This document shows, in pieces, positions 52,248 through 59,695 of a stretch of DNA of 64,000 nt (position 1 is the first letter of the stretch; the number at the start of each line of letters is the position of its first letter). The stretch lies in NCBI GenBank assembly GCA_964242415.1, contig CAXTAT010000011.1:62001-126000 (forward strand), written 5' to 3'. A model generated the notes under the pieces. It saw only the letters and a list, made by a program, of their open reading frames with translations, was not told the origin of the DNA and made no database searches. The position numbers and the translations under genes are program-made. The stretch is from DASWOJ01 sp964242415 (GTDB lineage Bacteria; Pseudomonadota; Alphaproteobacteria; Acetobacterales; Acetobacteraceae).

Positions 52248-52276
52248 TGCCGGCTTAGGGAGCCTGAATACGCATT

Positions 52277-52705
52277 ATGATTGGCCTTGTGCTGGTGACC
52301 CACGGGCGCCTCGCTGACGAGCTTCGGTCTGCTATGGAACATGTCGTGGGCGCGCAACGTAACGTCGCAACCGTCTGCATCGGTCCCGAGGACGACATGG
52401 AGGACCGTCGTGCTGACATCCAGGGCAGCATAGACCGCGTGGACACCGGGGACGGCGTTGTGTTGCTGACCGATATGTTCGGCGGCACACCGAGCAACCT
52501 TGCCATCTCCATGATGACGCGTGCGGGGGTGGAGGTGATCAGCGGCGTCAACCTGCCGATGCTGGTGAAGCTGGCAAAGGTGCGGTCGAGCCAGAACTTG
52601 GGGGAGTGCGTGGATTGCGCCCAAGCAGCAGGGCGGAAGTATATCGCCTCCGCTTCCGCAATCCTCCCGCATTGTCGCAAGAATGGGAATGGGCAGTGCG
52701 AGTAG
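52277..52705 (+). CDS. PTS EIIA component, mannose type
   Basis: The 142-residue protein is a mannose-family EIIA domain: GLVLVTHGRLADELRSAMEH with His9 as the phosphate acceptor, then VVLLTDMFGGTPSNLAISMM and VEVISGVNLPMLVKLAKVRS. It would receive phosphate from HPr. No EIIB/EIIC permease is present, so it probably works as a signal-transducing endpoint rather than in sugar uptake, as in other alphaproteobacteria. It follows rapZ by 29 bases and precedes HPr by 28. Confidence 0.9.
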   Translation: MIGLVLVTHGRLADELRSAMEHVVGAQRNVATVCIGPEDDMEDRRADIQGSIDRVDTGDGVVLLTDMFGGTPSNLAISMMTRAGVEVISGVNLPMLVKLAKVRSSQNLGECVDCAQAAGRKYIASASAILPHCRKNGNGQCE

Positions 52706-52733
52706 GCGGACGGATGTTTGGGCACCTCCCTGC

Positions 52734-53036
52734 ATGACTGGTCCGGAGCCGGCGCGAAGCGCAACACTGTTGACCCGTACTGTGACGGTGGTGAACATGC
52801 GTGGCTTGCATGCCCGTGCCGCAGCGAAATTCGTGACCATGGCCGAACGCTATGGCGCGTCGGTCGAAGTCGTCCGGGACGGCCAATCGGTGTCAGCACG
52901 CTCGATCATGGGACTGATGATGCTCGGCGCCGGGCAGGGAGCGCAGATCGAATTGCAGGCCGACGGTTGGGACGCAAAGGAAGCATTGGAAGCGTTGGCA
53001 GGCTTGGTCGAAGCCGGCTTCAATGAGCGAGACTGA
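52734..53036 (+). CDS. ptsH: HPr phosphocarrier protein
   Basis: The 100-residue HPr has the active-site His26 in NMRGLHARAAAKFVTMAERY and the regulatory Ser57 in SVSARSIMGLMMLGAGQG, the target of HprK. It relays phosphate from EI to the EIIA protein. The first 15 residues are an extension relative to short HPr proteins. The ATG at 52734 is chosen over an upstream in-frame ATG within the EIIA gene. Its end overlaps the ptsI start by 14 bases. Confidence 0.92.
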   Translation: MTGPEPARSATLLTRTVTVVNMRGLHARAAAKFVTMAERYGASVEVVRDGQSVSARSIMGLMMLGAGQGAQIELQADGWDAKEALEALAGLVEAGFNERD

Positions 53037-54819
53037 CGCCGGGCCAGCACCGGCGCTGGAACGTCGGCTGTTTGGGATTCCTGCCTGCGCCGGCGTTGCA
53101 ATCGGCCCGGTGTTCCGCACGACGGAAGCAGCGCCGCAAATCACCCGCCATAGAATTCAAGCCGCCGATGCCCCGGCTGAGATCGCTCGGCTGGACGCCG
53201 CCCTGCTTCAATCCCGCAAGCAGCTGCTCAAGCTCCGTAGCAGGCTGTCCGTTCTGCCGGAGGAGAGCCAGGGCGAGATCGCACCGTTGCTGGATGCCTA
53301 CTTGCAGATGCTCGGACCGTCCCGCCTGGTCCGGGGCGTCCGCACCCGGGTCAGCGATCGCCTGGTGTCGGCCGAGACCGCCGTGATGGAGGAGGCGAAC
53401 GCCATCGCCGCCGCCCTGCAAGGCACCGCCACGGAGGAAGGTGGGGGCGCCACCCAGCGCAAGGCGGACGAGGTGCGGGAGGTCGGACGCCGCCTGGTTC
53501 GCAACCTGACACGCGCGCCATTCCGCAGCTTTGCGGGTGCTGTGCAGGGGGCGATCCTGATTGCCGAGAGCCTCCGCCCTTCCGATGCCGCGCTGATCGA
53601 TCCTGCCCGCATCGCAGCCGTGGCGACCGAGGAGGGCGGCAGCGACGGCCATACCGCCATCCTGCTGCGCGCTTTGGGCATCCCTGCCGTACTGGGTGCC
53701 CCCGGGGTGATGGCGGGCCTACGCGGGGGGGACACGGCCATCGTGGACGGCGTGATGGGGACCGTCACGCTGAACCCGTCTGCCCACACCTTGGCCAACG
53801 CGCGCCGGGCTGTGGTCAGTTTTGCCCGGGATCGGCAACGGCTGAGCCGGCTGCGTCGGCTTCCCTCGGTGACGCTGGACGGCGAGGTCGTCAGTCTGCA
53901 AGCCAACCTGGAGCTGCCAGTCGAGCTGCCCATGGTGGCCCAAAGCGGCGCCACCGGCATCGGCCTGTTGCGGACCGAGTTCATATTTATGAACCGCGAT
54001 ACGGTCCCAACCGCCGATGAGCAGACCGATATCTATCGCCTGGTGATCGAAACCATGGCCGGTGACCCCGTTACGATCCGCGTGCTGGATTGGGGCGGCG
54101 AGAAGGAGATTGAGGCGTTGACCGCTGCCGGCGTTGTGCCTGAAGCCACTGATGCCAACCCGGCGCTTGGCCTACGAGGCATTCGCCTGCTGCTGCGCCA
54201 GCCCGAGCTGTTCGAAACACAGTTGGCCGCCATCCTGCGCTCTGCGGTAGCCGGGCCAGTGCGGGTGCTGCTGCCGATGGTGACGAATGTGGCGGAGGTT
54301 CGCGCGGCACGCGTGATCTATCATCGGGTTGCTGACCGGCTGCGTGAGCAGGGGCAACCGATGCCCAAGGTGCTTCCGCCGCTGGGCATCATGGTGGAGA
54401 CGCCCGGCGCCGCCCTCTGCGCCCACGCCCTGGCCGGGGAGGCAGAGTTCTTTGCGATTGGGACCAATGACCTGTGCATGTATGCCCTGGCGGTGGATCG
54501 GGGCGAGACGGATGTGGCAGAGTTGTACGATCCATTGCACCCGGCGATGCTGCGTTTGATCCAGATGGTCGCCGACGGCGCCGCGCATGGTCGCATCCCA
54601 GTGTCTGTCTGCGGCGAGATGGCAGCCAACCCGGCGTTGACGCCATTGCTGATTGGCCTGGGCCTGCGCAGCTTCAGCACCAACGCCTCGGCCGTGCCGC
54701 GGGTTAAGCAGGCCATCCGCGGCACGACGATCGACGACTGCCAGCGGCTGACCTGGCAGGTGATGAAGCAGGTTGACGTCGAGCGTACACGCGATCTGGT
54801 TGCGAAATTCGGCCAATAG
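53023..54819 (+). CDS. ptsI: PEP-protein phosphotransferase (enzyme I)
   Basis: Enzyme I takes phosphate from phosphoenolpyruvate and passes it to HPr. The 598-residue protein has the N-terminal HPr-binding domain, the active His210 in ATEEGGSDGHTAILLRALGI, and the C-terminal PEP barrel with TGIGLLRTEFIFMNRD, PVTIRVLDWGGEKE, LGIMVETPGAALCA, FAIGTNDLCMYALAVDRGE and the catalytic Cys in VSVCGEMAANP. There is no N-terminal GAF domain, so this is PtsI rather than PtsP. It overlaps ptsH and closes the cluster, followed by a perfect hairpin. Confidence 0.94.
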   Translation: MSETDAGPAPALERRLFGIPACAGVAIGPVFRTTEAAPQITRHRIQAADAPAEIARLDAALLQSRKQLLKLRSRLSVLPEESQGEIAPLLDAYLQMLGPSRLVRGVRTRVSDRLVSAETAVMEEANAIAAALQGTATEEGGGATQRKADEVREVGRRLVRNLTRAPFRSFAGAVQGAILIAESLRPSDAALIDPARIAAVATEEGGSDGHTAILLRALGIPAVLGAPGVMAGLRGGDTAIVDGVMGTVTLNPSAHTLANARRAVVSFARDRQRLSRLRRLPSVTLDGEVVSLQANLELPVELPMVAQSGATGIGLLRTEFIFMNRDTVPTADEQTDIYRLVIETMAGDPVTIRVLDWGGEKEIEALTAAGVVPEATDANPALGLRGIRLLLRQPELFETQLAAILRSAVAGPVRVLLPMVTNVAEVRAARVIYHRVADRLREQGQPMPKVLPPLGIMVETPGAALCAHALAGEAEFFAIGTNDLCMYALAVDRGETDVAELYDPLHPAMLRLIQMVADGAAHGRIPVSVCGEMAANPALTPLLIGLGLRSFSTNASAVPRVKQAIRGTTIDDCQRLTWQVMKQVDVERTRDLVAKFGQ

Positions 54820-54823
54820 CCGA

Positions 54824-54845
54824 CCCTGGTCCGCGTGGACCAGGG
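54824..54845. terminator. Hairpin after ptsI
   Basis: CCCTGGTCC and GGACCAGGG form a perfect nine-base-pair stem with a GCGT loop, four bases after the ptsI stop and between convergent genes. There is no clear run of T on either side, so it may be a weak or Rho-assisted terminator, or a transcript stabiliser for both strands. Confidence 0.6.
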
Positions 54846-54857
54846 CAACGGGGGCCG

Positions 54858-55544
54858 TTACTTCATGCGGCGGCGCATGGCCAGGCCGAGCAAGCCCGCA
54901 CCAAGCAGCGCTAGACTAGCCGGCTCAGGAACGCCTGTGTCCAAATGTAGGTTGTCGATGCCGGCATAGGCCTGGTCGATGGGGATCGCAGGCAGGGTGA
55001 CCAGCAACGTATCGATGGTCTTCCCGGCAAGCCCGGCCGCTACCTCCGCTGTCCAGTTTGCGTAGGGGCCGTTGAAATCGCCCGAGGCAGTGTTGTCGAC
55101 TGCATTCACGGTATAGCTGTCAGTGCCGACTGTTTGGCCACTGAGCTGGCCGGTGACGGTGACCGTGGCTGGCACGCCTGCCGTGAGGTTGAAGGTGGCA
55201 ACGTCAACACCAAAGAACGTGAATGTCTGCCCCGTCGTGTTGCTGACCACCTTCAGGATACCCTGATTGACGTTCCCGTCCGCCTCAATGTCCTGGCCGG
55301 GATTGCCGTTGCCGCCGATGTAGAGCGAGTTGGTGCTGGCATCAGTCGTGGAAGGGCTGTAGGTGAACCCAGCCTCCGTCAGCGAGTCCGTACCATTGAA
55401 GAACGGCTGCCCCGAGCCTGCGGGGTCGACTGGTGGTGTGGCCTCGAACCCGAGCGTCACTGGGACAGCCTGCGCCGGCGCAAAGGCGGATGCCGCCAGC
55501 ACTGCCAGCACAGGCACAACGGTCAGCTTGGCGATGCGGAACAT
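54858..55544 (-). CDS. PEP-CTERM sorting-domain exported protein
   Basis: The 228-residue protein has a signal peptide (MFRIAKLTVVPVLAVLAASA, cleavage near PAQA) and a beta-rich Thr/Gly/Asp body without a recognised domain. It ends in the PEP-CTERM anchor VPEPASLALLGAGLLGLAMR RRMK: VPEP motif, hydrophobic helix, basic tail. Such proteins are processed by an exosortase and displayed or released, often with exopolysaccharide. Neither exosortase nor polysaccharide genes of that system are in the window. GGGAGAAG ahead of the ATG at 55544 supports the start. Confidence 0.87.
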   Translation of the reverse strand: MFRIAKLTVVPVLAVLAASAFAPAQAVPVTLGFEATPPVDPAGSGQPFFNGTDSLTEAGFTYSPSTTDASTNSLYIGGNGNPGQDIEADGNVNQGILKVVSNTTGQTFTFFGVDVATFNLTAGVPATVTVTGQLSGQTVGTDSYTVNAVDNTASGDFNGPYANWTAEVAAGLAGKTIDTLLVTLPAIPIDQAYAGIDNLHLDTGVPEPASLALLGAGLLGLAMRRRMK

Positions 55545-55724
55545 CTTCTTCTCCCTGACGCGCGCACGCCCACTATGGGGTGCGCCGAAGACCACGGCAG
55601 TGAGCCACAATCACTTGGTGTCGTGTAGCATGATTAATGCAAATGGTTACAAAGTCGGTGATGGTATGATTGTTCAAGCAGTCTCTCTAAACATCGCTGC
55701 TGCCCGGCGGGACTAGTCTGCCTC

Positions 55725-57083
55725 CTAATCGGCGTGATGCCCGGACAACTCCTCCCCCGCGTCCCGCCGCAACCGCAGCGACACCGGCGACGCTAGCAGC
55801 GCCACGGCTCCCACCAGCAGGAACCCCGTGGAAAAGTCGGCCAAGCTCGGCGACGCCCGCCCATGCAGCACCGTCGAGGCCTGCAGCGCCGCCGCTCCAA
55901 CTGTAATTCCCAGGGTCAGCGAAAGCTGCTGAATGGTGGCATACAGGCTGGTTGCAGCGCTCATCCGCGGGCGCGGGATGTCAGCGTAGGCAATGGTGTT
56001 GTAGGCCGTGAACTGCAGCGACCGCAGGAAGCCGCCCGCCAACAGCACCGCGTACAGCCCCGCCGCTGGCCAACCGGGCCGGAATGCCGCACAAGCCGCC
56101 ACCAGCATCGCCGACAGCGCTCCATTCCACAGCAGCACGTTGCGGAAACCCAGCCAACGCAGACCCCACTGCGTCGCCGGCTTCATGACGATGGCGCCAG
56201 CCGCGGAGGCGAACGTGACCATCCCGCTCTGCGCCGCCGTCTCGCCGAAACCGAGCTGCAGCATCAGCGGCAACAGGAATGGAATGGCGCCGATTCCCAC
56301 CCGGAACAGCGACCCGGCCAGCGCCGAGACCGCAAACGTTGGGATGCGGAGCAGGGACAGGTCCAGCAACGGGTCCGCGAGCCGCCGGGCGTGGCGCAAG
56401 TAGGCCAGCCCGGCGAGGGTGCCCAGCACGATCAGGCCGCCCGCAGCCACGGGGGGCACCACGCCGCGGCCGATGGTCTCGAACCCGAACATCAGGCCAG
56501 ACAGCGCCGTGCCGGACAGCAGCAAACCCAGCAAATCTAGCCGGGCTACCCGCGGCTCCCGAACGTCCTCCACGTAGCGCGTCACCAGCACCATGCCGAG
56601 TACGCCGATGGGCACGTTGATGTCGAAAATCCAGCGCCAGTCGGCGTACGTCACCAGGAAGCCACCGATGGGTGGGCCGACAACGGGGCCGATCAGCGCC
56701 GGCACCGTCAACCAAGCCATCGCAGCTACCAGCTCACTTTTGGCCACCGACCGCAGCAGCACCAGCCGTCCGACCGGCACCATCATCGCGCCGCCAATGC
56801 CCTGCACCACTCGGGCCGCCACCAGCGTCCATAGGCTTGTGGATTGCCCGCACAGGATGGAGCCGACGGTGAACACGCCGATGGCCGCCCGGAACACCGT
56901 CCGGGTGCCGAACCGGTCGGCGAACCAGCCGCTGACCGGGATGAACACCGCCAGGCTGAGCAAATAGGACGTGAGCGCCACGTTCATGTGCAGCGGGTCG
57001 GCACCGAAGCTGCGTGCCATCGCCGGCAGGGCTGTGGCAACGACGGTGCCGTCCAGGTTCTGCATGAACAGCGCGCAGGCCAC
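55725..57083 (-). CDS. MFS multidrug exporter, DHA2/EmrB type
   Basis: A drug:proton antiporter with about fourteen helices (452 residues from this start). Motifs are the first-helix signature LFMQNLDGTVVATALPAMAR, WFADRFGTRTVFRAAIGVF (motif A), RVVQGIGGAMMVPVGRLVLL (motif B) and LIGPVVGPPIGGFLVTYADW RWIFDINVPIG (motif C). The only standard start in frame is the GTG at 57083, yet that cuts helix one short. The frame remains open upstream to a CTG at 57170 that overlaps the quinone oxidoreductase stop as CTGA and would add 29 residues (LSASTPATAEAIPPGPRPDP and so on), a more natural N-terminus. Substrates are unknown. Confidence 0.85.
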   Translation of the reverse strand: MACALFMQNLDGTVVATALPAMARSFGADPLHMNVALTSYLLSLAVFIPVSGWFADRFGTRTVFRAAIGVFTVGSILCGQSTSLWTLVAARVVQGIGGAMMVPVGRLVLLRSVAKSELVAAMAWLTVPALIGPVVGPPIGGFLVTYADWRWIFDINVPIGVLGMVLVTRYVEDVREPRVARLDLLGLLLSGTALSGLMFGFETIGRGVVPPVAAGGLIVLGTLAGLAYLRHARRLADPLLDLSLLRIPTFAVSALAGSLFRVGIGAIPFLLPLMLQLGFGETAAQSGMVTFASAAGAIVMKPATQWGLRWLGFRNVLLWNGALSAMLVAACAAFRPGWPAAGLYAVLLAGGFLRSLQFTAYNTIAYADIPRPRMSAATSLYATIQQLSLTLGITVGAAALQASTVLHGRASPSLADFSTGFLLVGAVALLASPVSLRLRRDAGEELSGHHAD

Positions 57084-57166
57084 GATCAGCGCCGTCAGCC
57101 GGGTGCGCCCTGGGTCGGGGCGAGGCCCGGGAGGGATAGCCTCGGCGGTCGCGGGGGTGCTGGCGC

Positions 57167-58141
57167 TCAGGGGATCAGGACGGTGCTGCCGGTGGTTTGG
57201 CGCGCCTCCAACGCCGTGTGCGCGGCGGCGGCGTCTTTCAGGGCATAGGTCTGGTTCACCCGGATGTGGACCGCGCCGGACCGCACGGCCTGGAACAAGT
57301 CCTCGGCTCCGGCGACCAGGTCGGACCGTAGGGCAGTGTAGGTGGCCAGGCTCGGCCGGGTCAGGAACAGGCTGCCTTTGGCGGCGAGCACGCCGAGATC
57401 AAACGGCGGAACCGGGCCGGACGAGCTGCCGAAGCTCGCTAGCAGGCCCAGCGGCCGAAGGCAGTCCAGGCTGGCGGTGAAGGTGTCCTTGCCGACACTG
57501 TCATACACGACAGGCACCATCGCGCCGCCGGTGATGCGCTTCACCTCCGCCGGCAACCGCTCGTGGCCGACAATGACGTGCGCCGCCCCATGCGCCCGCG
57601 CCAGCTCGGCCTTCGCCTCGGTGGAGACCACGCCGATCACGACCGCGCCCAGGTGCCTCGCCCACTGGCACATGATCAGCCCGACGCCGCCCGCCGCGGC
57701 GTGAACCAGGATGGGATCGCCGGGCTGCACCTTATAGGTGCGGCGAAGCAGGTATTGCGCCGTCAATCCCTGCAGCATCATCGCTGCGGCGGTCTGGTCA
57801 TCGATCCCGTCCGGCAGCTTCACCAAGCGGTCGGCCGAGATGACACGGTCCGTCGCGTAGGCGCCAATGGGCGCAGTGGCGTAGGCGACGCGGTCCCCGA
57901 CCTTGACGTCCTGCACGTCGGCGCCCACGGCGCGGACGACACCGGCGGCCTCCATGCCGAGCGTGGCGGGCATCGTCGGTATTTTGTACAGACCGGTGCG
58001 GAAGTACACATCAATGTAGTTCAGGCCGACGGCAGTGTGGTGGACCAGCGCCTCGGCTGGGCCGGGTTCCGGTGTCGGCACGTCCTCCCAACGCATCGCA
58101 TCGGGGCCGCCATGGGCGTGTATGCGTATGGCCTTGCTCAT
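57167..58141 (-). CDS. Quinone oxidoreductase (zeta-crystallin type)
   Basis: A 324-residue medium-chain dehydrogenase without the structural zinc, of the NADPH:quinone reductase (QorA) type: KAIRIHAHGGPDAMRWEDVP, VGLNYIDVYFRTGLYKIPTM PATLGMEAAG, the nucleotide loop VHAAAGGVGLIMCQWARHLG and VYDSVGKDTF. It reduces quinones by one electron in the cytoplasm. The ATG at 58141 gives the canonical N-terminus. It precedes the MFS gene with overlapping ends, and ogt lies 23 bases upstream, so the three probably share a transcript. Confidence 0.92.
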   Translation of the reverse strand: MSKAIRIHAHGGPDAMRWEDVPTPEPGPAEALVHHTAVGLNYIDVYFRTGLYKIPTMPATLGMEAAGVVRAVGADVQDVKVGDRVAYATAPIGAYATDRVISADRLVKLPDGIDDQTAAAMMLQGLTAQYLLRRTYKVQPGDPILVHAAAGGVGLIMCQWARHLGAVVIGVVSTEAKAELARAHGAAHVIVGHERLPAEVKRITGGAMVPVVYDSVGKDTFTASLDCLRPLGLLASFGSSSGPVPPFDLGVLAAKGSLFLTRPSLATYTALRSDLVAGAEDLFQAVRSGAVHIRVNQTYALKDAAAAHTALEARQTTGSTVLIP

Positions 58142-58164
58142 GGTGGTCTCCGTGGACGGCCGGG

Positions 58165-58617
58165 TCAGGCCAGGTGGGGGCGCGCCTCTAGGGCGAGCAG
58201 GAAGCGCTTGGTGTCCGGCCCATCTGCGCCGGAGTAACCGCCAAGCCCGCGCATGGCAACGACCCGGTGGCATGGGATCAGGATAGGAATAGGATTGACC
58301 GCGTTGGCTCCGCCCACGGATCGCGGGCCGCCGCCGGCCGCCAACGCCACCTGGGTGTAAGTCCGCGTCTCGCCATAGGGGATGGCCGCCAGCGCTGCCC
58401 AGACGCGGTGCTGATAGGGGGAGCCATGCGGTGCCATCGGCAGGTCGAAACTGGAACGTTCCCCGTCAAAGTACGCCTGCACTTGGTCACGTGCCCGCAA
58501 CAGCAGCGGCGTCGGCGCCTGATCCCGCCCCCAGCCCCAATCGAGGGCGACAATGGCGTCCGCATCCTCGGACAGCGTGACGGCTCCGAGCGGGGTGTGC
58601 AGCGACAACTGTGGCAA
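58165..58617 (-). CDS. ogt: Methylated-DNA-protein-cysteine methyltransferase
   Basis: The 150-residue suicide enzyme removes alkyl groups from O6-alkylguanine to its own Cys. The active site is Cys116 in NPIPILIPCHRVVAMRGLGG YSG. YQHRVWAALAAIPYGETRTY and the Asn hinge in GGANAVNP supply the helix-turn-helix and active-site contacts. The N-terminal domain is short, so this is the Ogt class without the Ada regulatory domain. It heads the ogt-qor-MFS unit. Confidence 0.93.
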   Translation of the reverse strand: MPQLSLHTPLGAVTLSEDADAIVALDWGWGRDQAPTPLLLRARDQVQAYFDGERSSFDLPMAPHGSPYQHRVWAALAAIPYGETRTYTQVALAAGGGPRSVGGANAVNPIPILIPCHRVVAMRGLGGYSGADGPDTKRFLLALEARPHLA

Positions 58618-58743
58618 TCAGGACTCCCAGCTAGCCCGGCCCAGGCTGGCATACGGGATGCCATCCCTTGCCGTGCCGGCTGTCAAGCCATGCAGCGATA
58701 GCAAGCGGGATCGGTGACGAGAACTTCGATCCCGTCAGCCTGC

Positions 58744-59507
58744 CTAAGCATCCTTCGCCAGCCGCAGGGTATCGAACACGGCGGCATGGATGTTGCGGCT
58801 GACCACGGCGTCGCCGATGCGGAACAGTTGGTAGGCCCCGGACGGGTTTCGCACCACCGCCTGCGCCCGGCTGCCGAGCAGGGCCGCATGGTCCACCTCG
58901 CCGCCGTTGCGCAATGCTGGCTTCAGCACCTCGAACAGATCGTCCAGCGGCAGGGTGCCGTGCTCGACAACCACGTGATCGACCAAGCGCATCTCAGTTT
59001 CCGCGCCGTAGTCGCCATGTCGAGCTTGCCCTCGGCGATCGCGTGCCGGGCGGTGGCGACGTCGTTGATGCGGGCGGCATGGAAAGTCGGGAAGCGCGTC
59101 GCCGCGCGTACCTCGCCGGCGAAGTCCAGATGCTGCGCCGTGCCCATGCCGTGGATCGGGATGACGTGCGACAGCGCGTTGTCGGTGTCCATGTGGCCGC
59201 GCACGATGTTCAGGAAGTCCACCACGCCGCCACCGGCGAAGCGCCGGGCGATCTCCACGCCGTCCTCGCGCGACAGGCCGATGTCCCAGTCCTCGTCGGC
59301 CACCATCCGCACGCCGATCAGGAAGCGTGGCCCCACGGCGTCGCGCATCGCCTGCAGCACGCGCACGGAGAAGCGCATCCGGTTCTCCAGGCTGCCTTTG
59401 TCGGGGGCACAGCCGTGGCGGGGCGCTTCGGCATTGCCCCGCCACTGGTCAACACTGCCCTGGCGCTGAGTGGGCCCGGCCCGCTGATGCTGGAGGTCCA
59501 CAGCCAT
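58744..59507 (-). pseudogene. Internally deleted NADH:flavin oxidoreductase (TMADH/dimethylamine-type) remnant
   Basis: Two parts of one enzyme can be read on the minus strand. The upstream part gives GSLENRMRFSVRVLQAMRDA, then RFLIGVRMVADEDWD and the end of the flavin barrel (NDVATARHAIAEGKLDM). Then, in another frame, the extreme C-terminus follows: ETEMRLVDHVVVEHGTLPLD and YQLFRIGDAVVSRNIHAAVF. The [4Fe-4S] and FAD domains in between (several hundred residues in relatives) are missing, as is the N-terminal third. Junction near 59020. It is a decayed gene. Confidence 0.7.
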
Positions 59508-59695
59508 TTGGACACCGCCACCGTCCGTGGGATCGCAATGCAGCCAATTGCCGGGTTTTCACGCGGCGGGCCTGCCGTCCTTAGTCCGGGACGGGCGCAG
59601 TGCAGGCTTGCCCATGCGACGCCGCGAGAAGCCGGGCGGGACCGGCAACAACCAATCGGGGGCGGCAATGATGAGCCGGAGGCGGCAGTCTGGCG

